A stretch of 21,221 nt of DNA, taken from NCBI GenBank assembly GCA_904502165.1, contig CAJGDB010000024.1:1-21221 (forward strand), given 5' to 3'. The notes beneath the pieces were generated by a model. That model made no database searches. It had not been told where the DNA came from and saw nothing but the letters and a program-made list of their open reading frames with translations. Every line of letters begins with the position of its first letter. Positions within the stretch are counted from its first letter, which is position 1. Below, one piece after another: positions 12,999-19,883 of the stretch. A program made the translations under genes and the position numbers. The DNA comes from an uncultured Akkermansia sp. (GTDB lineage: Bacteria > Verrucomicrobiota > Verrucomicrobiia > Verrucomicrobiales > Akkermansiaceae).

Positions 12999-14408
12999 AT
13001 GCAATTCTTTCTTACCCCTGAAGAGATTTCCCGGCTGGAATGGAGTTACCCCGGAGTGGGGGAAATTGTGCTCTTTGTCGTAGGCATCAGCTTCTTCCTG
13101 TTCCTGAATGCCTTTTTCGTAGCTAATGAATTTGCCTGTGCGCGCGTACGCGAAAGCCAGCTGGTGGAAGATGCCGGTGACACCCGTTCCCAGGCACAAC
13201 GCCGCCGCACAGCCCGGCACATCGTACGCCATCTGGACACCTACCTTTCAGCTAACCAGGTGGGCATCACCTTTGCCTCTCTGGCGCTGGGTGCCATGGG
13301 TGAACCCTTCATTGCCAGCCTCATCAGCAGCCCGCTGAGCTACTACCTGCACCTGAGCCCCACAGTGGTGCATGTCATCGCCTACACCGTGGCCTATGCC
13401 CTGTTCACCTTTGCCCACGTAGTGCTGGGTGAGCTTGTCCCCAAGAGTCTGGCCATCCGCAAACCCCTGCAGATTGCCCTGCTCACGGCAGTCTCCATGC
13501 ACCGATTTGCCAAGTCTACGAAGTGGATTATCCACCTCTTCAACAACACGGCCAACACCATCGCCCACCGCGTATTCGGCGTAGACCCGCACTACGAGCC
13601 GAATGAATCGCACAGCGCAGAGGAAATCGCCCTCATTGTGGAAGCCAGTGGCCGCAGCAATGAAGTAACCGAGACGGAAGCCGAAATCTCCATGAACGCG
13701 CTGGAGCTCAACGACCGCTCCGTGCGCGACATCCTGGTGCCCCGCAGCCGGGTTGAAGTACTGGATATCAACAAGAGTTTCGATGAACTGCTGGAACAGG
13801 TGCTCACCAGCCGCCATAGCAGGTTTGCACTCGTTTCCGGGCATCTGGACCACGCCAAAGGCTGGGTACATGTGAAAGATGTGCTGCAAATGCTGCACAG
13901 CGGCTCACGCGATATCATGGCCGAGCGCCGCGAACTCAAGGTTGTGCCGGAAACCATGAAGCTTGACACCCTGCTGGATTTCTTCTCCCGCGAGCACACC
14001 CACTTTGCCCTGGTGGTAGATGAATACGGCGAAGCGCAGGGCCTGGTCTACCTGGATGACGTGCTGGAGGAAATCGTCGGAAACGACATTCAGGATGAAT
14101 TCGAAACGGAAGCCGTCCGCACCTTCTTCAAGGTAGGTCAGGGACAGTATATAGCCAGCGGTTCCATTGCCCTGTTCGACCTCGAGGAAGAACTGCCGGA
14201 GCTGGGCGAAATTGAAAAGGACAATGGCATTTCCACCCTCAGCGGCTATATTACCGACCGCCTGGGCCATCTGCCCGAATGCAATGAACAAATCCGACTG
14301 CGAGACTATCTCATCACCGTCATCGGCACCGATGGCCGGCGCGTAACCCAGGCCCGGCTGGAGCATTCTCCCCTGCCAGGTGACAATGAAGACGAACTGG
14401 ATGTATAA
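12999..14408 (+). CDS. CNNM/CBS-domain (HlyC/CorC family) membrane transporter
   Basis: It is a 469-aa inner-membrane protein with the CNNM (DUF21) domain, a cytosolic CBS pair and a C-terminal CorC_HlyC domain. The CNNM domain covers about 20-205, with membrane segments near 22-45, 88-112, 123-147 and a hydrophobic stretch near 155-185; its signature pieces FLNAFFVANEFA (35-46), SANQVGITFASLALG (84-98) and LGELVPKSLA (143-152) are clear. The CBS pair spans about 230-350 (DILVPRSRVEVLD, VVDEYGEAQGLVYLDDVLEEIVG). The C-terminal domain at about 370-455 includes DNGISTLSGYI and LRDYLITV. Family members export or transport Mg2+/Co2+, some Na+; the older name 'hemolysin' is misleading. The ion cannot be read from the sequence. 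It lies 12 bases after fmdB and 24 before the next gene. Confidence 0.92.
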   Translation: MQFFLTPEEISRLEWSYPGVGEIVLFVVGISFFLFLNAFFVANEFACARVRESQLVEDAGDTRSQAQRRRTARHIVRHLDTYLSANQVGITFASLALGAMGEPFIASLISSPLSYYLHLSPTVVHVIAYTVAYALFTFAHVVLGELVPKSLAIRKPLQIALLTAVSMHRFAKSTKWIIHLFNNTANTIAHRVFGVDPHYEPNESHSAEEIALIVEASGRSNEVTETEAEISMNALELNDRSVRDILVPRSRVEVLDINKSFDELLEQVLTSRHSRFALVSGHLDHAKGWVHVKDVLQMLHSGSRDIMAERRELKVVPETMKLDTLLDFFSREHTHFALVVDEYGEAQGLVYLDDVLEEIVGNDIQDEFETEAVRTFFKVGQGQYIASGSIALFDLEEELPELGEIEKDNGISTLSGYITDRLGHLPECNEQIRLRDYLITVIGTDGRRVTQARLEHSPLPGDNEDELDV

Positions 14409-14432
14409 GCCCCTCTTTCCCCACACACTCCC

Positions 14433-15011
14433 ATGCATATCTACGAATCACTACCCCTTGCACCCACAGGCTTCGTCATGGGCATGACCCTCATGCTGCT
14501 GAGCCTCTACGTACTGCTCTGTCCGCAGAAGTTCCGGCAGCAGCTGGCCAGCGCCCATGCCAAAAGCAGCGCCGCCACAGTACTGCTCGGCATAGACTTC
14601 ATCTGGGTTGGTCTGCTCCTGCTCAAGGCAGAATGGAATCCCCTCTGCATGCCCCTCTTTGAGTTCGAAAACTTCCGGGGCATACTGCTCATCCTCTGCC
14701 CCGTAGTATGGTTCATCATGAGCAGCATGTCCAAAGAGCAGCTCTTTGCCCGGGCCCTGGGCATGTTTCTGCTCTTGCTGGCCATTGTGCCGATGAGTGC
14801 CGCCTTCATGAAAGACCCCGCCTCGCGTGTCCTCATTCCGCTCTGGTGGTATCCGGTTCTGACCATCTCCATGTTCTGGGTCGCCAGGCCCTACCTGTTC
14901 CGCGACTGGAGCGGCTGGCTGGTTCAGCGGCCGGCTCTCATATCTGCCCTGGCGGCCGGCAATTTCATCTACGGGCTTGCCATCTGCACCTGCGCCGGGC
15001 TTTTCTGGTAA
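14433..15011 (+). CDS. hypothetical polytopic membrane protein
   Basis: It is a 192-aa protein with about six predicted membrane helices (roughly 13-30, 47-64, 83-99, 106-125, 135-152 and 166-190) and short polar loops. I do not recognise a family and no catalytic motif is apparent. A cluster of aromatic residues occurs around helix 5 (PLWWYPVLTISMFW). The start is at ATG 14433, with no Shine-Dalgarno sequence; no other start gives a better N-terminus. It sits inside the fmdB-CNNM-mtaD-exonuclease run, 24 bases after the CNNM gene and 20 before the deaminase, so it is probably co-expressed, but the neighbours do not share a pathway that would reveal its role. Confidence 0.8.
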   Translation: MHIYESLPLAPTGFVMGMTLMLLSLYVLLCPQKFRQQLASAHAKSSAATVLLGIDFIWVGLLLLKAEWNPLCMPLFEFENFRGILLILCPVVWFIMSSMSKEQLFARALGMFLLLLAIVPMSAAFMKDPASRVLIPLWWYPVLTISMFWVARPYLFRDWSGWLVQRPALISALAAGNFIYGLAICTCAGLFW

Positions 15012-15031
15012 CACATCCTCCCGCTTTCCCC

Positions 15032-16339
15032 ATGATTTCCCTCTACACCGCCGATTACATCGTCACGCAGAACGACGCCCGCGACATCATCGAGCAAGGC
15101 GCCGTGGCCGTTGAAGATGGCCGGATTCTCAGCGTAGGCCATGCCGACCTGCTCGAAATCCTTTTCCCCGACCACCGCCGTATCGATATGGGCAAGGCCG
15201 TCATCATGCCCGGTCTCATCAATGCTCACACGCATGTTTCCATGAGCCTGCTGCGCGGCTATTCCGATGATAAGGCGCTCATGGACTGGCTCACGCAAGA
15301 CATTTTCCCGGCAGAAGCACGCCTTACCCCGGAACTCGTGGAACTGGGGGCCACTTTCTCGCTGGCAGAAATGATACGCACCGGCACCACAGCGTTCTAC
15401 GACATGTACATGCACCAGCGTAGCGTGTTCCGCGCGGCAGACAAACTGGGCATGCGTGCCGTCATGGGCGAAAGCGTCACCCAGTTCTTTCCCTCACTCA
15501 CCTGCCGCGATGCAGAGGCATACTTCGAGCTGGTGCGCGCCCAGGCAGAGGAATGGAAAGGGCATCCGCGTATCCGCCAGGCGGTTCTGCCCCATGCACC
15601 CTATACCACCAATGCCGACCTGCTTACCAGATGCCGGGCCCTGGCAGATGAAACAGGCTCGCTCTTCGGCATGCACCTGGCTGAAACCGAAACAGAAACA
15701 CAGACCTGCCTGCAGAATTTCGGCATGCGTCCCATTCCCTACTGTGAGAGCCTTGGGCTGCTCCAGCCGGATTCCACCTTCTTCCACGTTGTGCATGCCG
15801 ACGAAAAGGACATGGAGCTGCTCTCCGAAAGCCGCTGCGCCGTGGTACACAACCCGTCCAGCAACATGAAACTGGCCAGCGGAGCCGCACCCATCGGTGC
15901 CATGCAGCGCTACCGCATCCCCGTGGCTCTGGGAACAGACGGCCCAGCCAGCAACAACGCCCAGAACATGGTGCGCGAGATGTACATGGCAAGCCTACTG
16001 CAGAAAGTCACCCGGCTTGATTCCACCGCCTGCCCCGCGCAAATGGCGCTCGACATGGCAACCCGCGGGGGTTCCGATGCCTTGCATGACCCCCTCATCG
16101 GCACGCTGGAACCCGGCATGAAGGCAGATTTCATCGCGTTGGATCTCACTACTCCCAACATGCAGCCCGTACACAACATTGTATCCAACATCGTGTACGC
16201 CGCCACAGGGCTCGAAAACAAGCTCACCGTAGTCGACGGCCGTGAGCTCTACCGCGAGGGCCGGTTCCTTACCTGCGATTATGATGCGCTCTGCGCCGAA
16301 TTGAACGCCGCCCGCGGCTGGGAAAAGAAGAAGGGCTAA
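15032..16339 (+). CDS. mtaD: MtaD-like adenosine-derivative deaminase (amidohydrolase)
   Basis: It is a 435-aa TIM-barrel amidohydrolase of the 5'-methylthioadenosine / S-adenosylhomocysteine deaminase group. Metal and catalytic residues are visible: HTH at 66-68 in NAHTHVS, HAPYT from 188, HLAETETE with H215 and E218, HVVHADE around 252-257 and D303 in LGTDGPASNN. The N- and C-terminal strands (1-60 and about 375-435) form the composite beta-sandwich typical of the superfamily; MPGLINAHTH is the classic entry to the barrel. Characterised relatives convert MTA or SAH to the inosyl form in methyl-cycle salvage. Related deaminases act on other purine derivatives, so the substrate is likely but not certain. 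A longer frame upstream overlaps the membrane protein and is not used. The stop shares one base with the next gene's ATG. Confidence 0.85.
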   Translation: MISLYTADYIVTQNDARDIIEQGAVAVEDGRILSVGHADLLEILFPDHRRIDMGKAVIMPGLINAHTHVSMSLLRGYSDDKALMDWLTQDIFPAEARLTPELVELGATFSLAEMIRTGTTAFYDMYMHQRSVFRAADKLGMRAVMGESVTQFFPSLTCRDAEAYFELVRAQAEEWKGHPRIRQAVLPHAPYTTNADLLTRCRALADETGSLFGMHLAETETETQTCLQNFGMRPIPYCESLGLLQPDSTFFHVVHADEKDMELLSESRCAVVHNPSSNMKLASGAAPIGAMQRYRIPVALGTDGPASNNAQNMVREMYMASLLQKVTRLDSTACPAQMALDMATRGGSDALHDPLIGTLEPGMKADFIALDLTTPNMQPVHNIVSNIVYAATGLENKLTVVDGRELYREGRFLTCDYDALCAELNAARGWEKKKG

Positions 16340-16941
16340 TGGTGTTGAGTACTGCGCTGGAGGATTTGTGCTGGGCGGCCATTGACTTTGAATCCGCCGG
16401 CACCGCACCGGGTGAAACCGATTGCCCGGTACAGATAGGTATTGTACGGGTGGAAAAACTCTTTTCTCCCACCCCGCAGCTCTTCACCAGCTACATTGCC
16501 TGCAACCGGCCCGTACGCTGGAGTGCCGCCAGGGTGCATGGCATAACCACCGAAACGCTGCAAGGAGCACCGGTATATACCAGTCTCTGGCCACAGATCC
16601 GCAACCTACTGCGGGACGCGGTGGTGCTGGGCCACAATCCCGCTACGGAGAAACGCTTTCTGCGAAGCTTTCCCGGCCACGGATTCGGGCCCTGGGTTGA
16701 CACTCTGGCACTTGCCCGCCAGGCCGCACCGGAGCTGCCGGACCACGCCCTGTCCACCATCTGCGACCTGCTGGGCATCAGCTCCGCAGTCGATACTCTT
16801 GTGCAGGATACGGGCCACTGCCGCTGGCACGATGCGCTCTACGATGCCGCAGCCTCACTCCTTCTCCTCCGCACGCTGGTCAGCGAACTTGCGATGCACC
16901 GCAGCACCTTGCAGGATATTTCCTTTGCCGTAAGCGAATAA
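16339..16941 (+). CDS. DnaQ-like 3'-5' exonuclease (DEDDh)
   Basis: It is a 200-aa RNase H-fold exonuclease of the DEDD superfamily. Exo I is AIDFESAG with D16 and E18. The region RVHGIT (66-71) matches the usual 'v-HGIt' helix. Exo II is LGHNPATEKRFL (98-108), where the expected Asp is replaced by Glu (E104). Exo III is HDALYDAAAS, with H164 and D169 as the DEDDh pair. Such stand-alone proteins resemble the proofreading epsilon subunit of DNA polymerase III, but here there is no clear clamp-binding motif and the protein could act in repair or RNA turnover. The ATG overlaps the mtaD stop (TAATG), so translation is coupled. It converges on the ferritin gene with only 5 bases between stops and no visible terminator. 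Confidence 0.85.
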   Translation: MVLSTALEDLCWAAIDFESAGTAPGETDCPVQIGIVRVEKLFSPTPQLFTSYIACNRPVRWSAARVHGITTETLQGAPVYTSLWPQIRNLLRDAVVLGHNPATEKRFLRSFPGHGFGPWVDTLALARQAAPELPDHALSTICDLLGISSAVDTLVQDTGHCRWHDALYDAAASLLLLRTLVSELAMHRSTLQDISFAVSE

Positions 16942-16946
16942 TCCAC

Positions 16947-17459
16947 CTATTCCCACACCTTTGTAGAGCGCCCGGAAAGCTTCTGGTCGAGACTCAGCAG
17001 CTCATCTATGCGGATGCCGCAGAGGGTCATGACATCCACAATCTCCTCCACCTGCAACTCTTCCTCCACCTGCTCCTTGACGTAATCGAAGAGGAGGCAC
17101 TGCGTAGCGTATTCCCTCTCTTCGCGGCAGAGAGTGAGCAAGTCATGAATAGATGCCGTTATACGACGTTCATGTTCCAGGGCAAGGCGAAACAAGTCCA
17201 GCGGAGTTTCCCACTTGTACACCGGTGCACTTACCATCGGAATCACCACACGAGCCCGGCGGTTTTCAAGGTAGGTGATGAAGCGGAGCGCATGGCCGCA
17301 TTCCTCGCGGTACTGCTCGCGCATCCAATGCCCCATACCCGGCAACCCATACTGGCGCAGGTTTCCGGAAAAAGCAAGGTAGAGGAACGCGGATTCAAAC
17401 TCCAGCCTGATTTGCGTATTGACGGCATCAACAATGAGCGGATTCATGGAAACCATCAT
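16947..17459 (-). CDS. ftnA: non-heme ferritin
   Basis: It is an iron-storage four-helix-bundle protein, 170 aa, cytosolic, expected to form a 24-mer shell. The ferroxidase ligands align with Escherichia coli FtnA at an offset of three: E20 (E17), E53 (E50), H56 (H53), E97 (E94), Q130 (Q127) and E133 (E130). No haem-binding methionine pattern of bacterioferritin was noticed. The start may be M1 or the in-frame M5 (MNPLIVDAVN); GGAACGGGGG just upstream gives a fair ribosome-binding site. It is divergent from a TonB-ExbB-ExbD operon across a 106-base spacer with a perfect 12-base palindrome, which suggests shared iron-related control, although a Fur box was not recognised. Confidence 0.93.
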   Translation of the reverse strand: MMVSMNPLIVDAVNTQIRLEFESAFLYLAFSGNLRQYGLPGMGHWMREQYREECGHALRFITYLENRRARVVIPMVSAPVYKWETPLDLFRLALEHERRITASIHDLLTLCREEREYATQCLLFDYVKEQVEEELQVEEIVDVMTLCGIRIDELLSLDQKLSGRSTKVWE

Positions 17460-17487
17460 ACCCCCGTTCCGGGCTGAATAGTATCAC

Positions 17488-17499
17488 TGTTAGCTAACA
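17488..17499. promoter_or_regulatory. 12-base perfect palindrome, candidate operator
   Basis: TGTTAGCTAACA is fully self-complementary. It lies 29 bases upstream of the ferritin start and 67 bases upstream of the tonB-like start, in the divergent spacer. No clean promoter could be assigned to either side, and the palindrome does not match the Fur consensus I know (GATAATGATAATCATTATC). Its role is a guess from position. Confidence 0.35.
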
Positions 17500-17565
17500 A
17501 TCACAGGTAAGACAATCCGCAGACTTGTTCCGGGATGCGTTTGGTGGCAAACTGGGAGAGTCGTG

Positions 17566-18765
17566 ATGAATCTGCTGCACAGGCGCGTTTCCCGGGTACT
17601 ATTCTGCATAGTGCTATCTGTGCTGCTGCATCTGACGCTGGGGCTTCTCCTCCTGCTGCTGCCCCGGCAGGAAGGAATAAAACGCAGCAAGACTCCGCAC
17701 AAAGCCCGCCCAGTAAAAATAGCACGCGCCACAGCCCATAAAAAAGCAACACCCACGCAGCAGAAAAAAGCATCTGAGAAACAGGACGGGCAGAAGCAGC
17801 CACCCGACCAGCAACGCCCGGTGGTCAAAACCAGCGCAGACACTCCACAGGCCCTCCCCGACCAGCCGGAATACGAAGGCAGGCGCAGCACCCGCGCCGC
17901 CAGCGCCCCCGATGCCCGCCACCGCGCATCATCCGCCAACAGCCCCGCCATGAATGGTGAGGAGAAGAAAGAAACAGTAACCTTTGACCAGGAACGCCAG
18001 AAGGGAGACCTCGCACACGACGGCAAGGCATCCACCCCGCAGCCCGCCCCCACCACGCCTCCCGTACCGACTTCCGCCCCCACAGCTCCGGAACCACCGG
18101 CAAACGGGACACCGCACGGCACAGATTCTCCGCAAGCGGATGGACAGGACTTGCGTGATGCCCGTCTGGATGCCACCAGAGCCCTTACCTTGAGCGACGA
18201 GCAGAACGGGCAGCTCCGGCTTCAACAGGAGGAAGAGACACCGCACCGCGCCCGGGCTGAACAGAAAGCCGCCCGCCGGGGCCTGCCCGGAGGCACAGGC
18301 AAAGCCCCCGCACCACGGAAACCACGACAAGTGCAGCCTGTATACGACCCCAGCCTTGCCGAATGGGCACAACCCCGCCAGCCCGGATTCCGCACACACG
18401 AACGCCGCAGCCGCAGCAACGGCCGCTTTGTTCTGGGGCGCGGTGCCGCACTCAACGTGGTTGCCTCACCCCGGGGCGAATATGAGGCACAGGTCTACCG
18501 CCGCATCGCCTATTACTGGTATCGCGCCTGCGATGACCACCGGGGCGATATCATTCCCGGCAAAATCATCATCAGCCTGCGTATCACCCGCAAAGGGCAG
18601 ATTGACAGCATGGCCCTCATCAGCCGCAGCGGTGCAAGCATCAGCCAGCAATCATTCACCTTCAAATCCATACGCCAGGCATCCCTGCCACCCATGCCGG
18701 AAGAAGTACAGGCCGGCATCATCGGAAGGCTCATGGAACTCATTTTCGAATTCAACTTTGACTAA
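17566..18765 (+). CDS. tonB: TonB/TolA-like energy transducer
   Basis: It is a 399-aa protein with a short cytosolic basic start, one membrane anchor (about 11-33), a very long low-complexity periplasmic linker rich in Pro, Ala, Lys, Gln and Arg (about 34-300) and a C-terminal TonB/TolA-type domain (about 305-399). That domain has YEAQVYRRIAYYWYRA, GKIIISLRITRKGQID, LISRSGASISQ and SIRQASLPPMPEE. Such proteins carry proton-motive energy from ExbB/ExbD to outer-membrane transporters, or maintain the envelope as TolA does; the window cannot decide which. The ATG at 17566 is chosen because GGGAG lies 7 bases upstream; a GTG three bases earlier is the alternative. The unusual order TonB-ExbB-ExbD, with short gaps (21 and 5 bases), makes it an operon. 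The linker is longer than the usual TonB spacer. Confidence 0.82.
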   Translation: MNLLHRRVSRVLFCIVLSVLLHLTLGLLLLLLPRQEGIKRSKTPHKARPVKIARATAHKKATPTQQKKASEKQDGQKQPPDQQRPVVKTSADTPQALPDQPEYEGRRSTRAASAPDARHRASSANSPAMNGEEKKETVTFDQERQKGDLAHDGKASTPQPAPTTPPVPTSAPTAPEPPANGTPHGTDSPQADGQDLRDARLDATRALTLSDEQNGQLRLQQEEETPHRARAEQKAARRGLPGGTGKAPAPRKPRQVQPVYDPSLAEWAQPRQPGFRTHERRSRSNGRFVLGRGAALNVVASPRGEYEAQVYRRIAYYWYRACDDHRGDIIPGKIIISLRITRKGQIDSMALISRSGASISQQSFTFKSIRQASLPPMPEEVQAGIIGRLMELIFEFNFD

Positions 18766-18786
18766 TCAACCTCAATAACAAACCTC

Positions 18787-19371
18787 ATGAACGAAACCAT
18801 CCGCCAATTCTTTGCCGCCTGCCACCCCTTCGGACTGCCCCTGCTGGCCTGTTCCATCATCATGCTGGCAGCAATTCTCTACCATCTGCTCTATGCCCGG
18901 CGGCATAAATGTCTGCCCAGGCTGGAATCAGTGAGTACAGGCAACACCCCAGCCTCTGCCGTGCAAGAAGTCTTCAAGTATGATGAGCTAGTGGGCGTAC
19001 TGGCATTCATCCAGGAAAACCCGGCTTCCCCCGCCCTGGAGCAGCAGGTGGAAGCCCGCCTGCGCTGCATCATCGACCACCAGCGCGCCGGTCTGTCCAC
19101 CATCAGCATCATCACCACCATTGCCCCCATGCTCGGCATTCTGGGCACAGCATGGGGTCTGGTGGATATTTTCGGTGTCTTCGGTGCGCCCGATGCACAG
19201 GACGGCATTGCCCTGGGTATTTCCAAAGCGCTCTACACCACCATCTTCGGCCTGGCCATTGCCGTGCCGGGTACCATTGCGCTCAGTTGCTTCGAGCGGG
19301 CGCTGGAGCGCCGCGCCGCCCGCATCAACAAGTGCTTTACCGATATCCTTGCCAACCACCGCAACGCCTGA
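18787..19371 (+). CDS. exbB: ExbB/TolQ-family proton channel subunit
   Basis: It is a 194-aa inner-membrane protein of the MotA/TolQ/ExbB family. It has three membrane helices (about 17-37, 105-130 and 150-170) with a cytosolic segment between the first two. The family signature lies in helix 2 (STISIITTIAPMLGILGTAWGLVDIF, 104-129), with the pore-facing threonines of TTIAPMLGILGT, and in helix 3 (ALYTTIFGLAIAVPGTIA, 148-165). Five copies form the stator around ExbD and power the TonB-like protein encoded just upstream. It starts 21 bases after that gene and ends 5 bases before exbD. Confidence 0.92.
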   Translation: MNETIRQFFAACHPFGLPLLACSIIMLAAILYHLLYARRHKCLPRLESVSTGNTPASAVQEVFKYDELVGVLAFIQENPASPALEQQVEARLRCIIDHQRAGLSTISIITTIAPMLGILGTAWGLVDIFGVFGAPDAQDGIALGISKALYTTIFGLAIAVPGTIALSCFERALERRAARINKCFTDILANHRNA

Positions 19372-19376
19372 CGCGC

Positions 19377-19793
19377 ATGAAACTCTACGAACGCCAATTC
19401 AGGCAACAGGGGATTCCCATCGTCCCCATGCTCGACATCCTCACCATTCTGCTCATCTTCTTCATTGTGCACACCGAATTCAAGCGGCAGGTGAGCGTTC
19501 TGAAACTCGATGTACCACAAACCCACCATCTGGCCGGCTCTCAGGGTGACCGCAACAGCATCCTGCTCGAGCTGGCAGAGGACGGCAGTATCGGCTTCAA
19601 TGGAAGACTGATTCCGGCAGAACAACTTGTGCAGGCGGTACGGGAGCTTCTGCAGAAGAACCCGCAAGCGCGTATTCAACTTAGTGCCGCCGGGGGCTCA
19701 TCCATGGCTCGCTTCATCGAGGTTCTCGACACGCTCACAGCCGCCGGGCTGAATGTCGAGGAAATCCCCGTGCGCATCGACTATGCCCCCTGA
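19377..19793 (+). CDS. exbD: ExbD/TolR-family protein
   Basis: It is a 138-aa single-span inner-membrane protein. The membrane helix is at about 15-32, with the proton-carrying aspartate D20 in VPMLDILTILLIFFIV, followed by a periplasmic domain (about 45-138) with beta-alpha units ending in TAAGLNVEEIPVRID. It works with ExbB to convert proton flow into motion of the TonB-like protein. The ATG at 19377 is used because the preceding in-frame stretch overlaps exbB and lacks membrane-protein character. It is the last gene of the operon; a terminator follows at once. Confidence 0.92.
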   Translation: MKLYERQFRQQGIPIVPMLDILTILLIFFIVHTEFKRQVSVLKLDVPQTHHLAGSQGDRNSILLELAEDGSIGFNGRLIPAEQLVQAVRELLQKNPQARIQLSAAGGSSMARFIEVLDTLTAAGLNVEEIPVRIDYAP

Positions 19794-19798
19794 GCCGT

Positions 19799-19836
19799 AA
19801 TCCCGGAGAAAACCGGATTTTTTCTCGTTAGTTTTT
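19799..19836 (+). terminator. rho-independent terminator after exbD
   Basis: A 7-bp stem with one bulged C (19799-19806 with 19813-19819) and an AGAAAA loop is followed by TTTTCTCGTTAGTTTTT. It starts 6 bases after the exbD stop. Confidence 0.75.
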
Positions 19837-19845
19837 CTTTTTAGG

Positions 19846-19874
19846 CTGGAAATTCAGCAAAAAGCGCGTATAAT
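19846..19874 (+). promoter_or_regulatory. sigma70-type promoter of lysS (nearly leaderless)
   Basis: Weak -35 CTGGAA (19846-19851), 17 bases, consensus TATAAT (19869-19874). Nine bases separate the -10 from the ATG at 19884, so the mRNA would have about 2-3 leader bases. Confidence 0.55.
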
Positions 19875-19883
19875 GCCCGCGCT

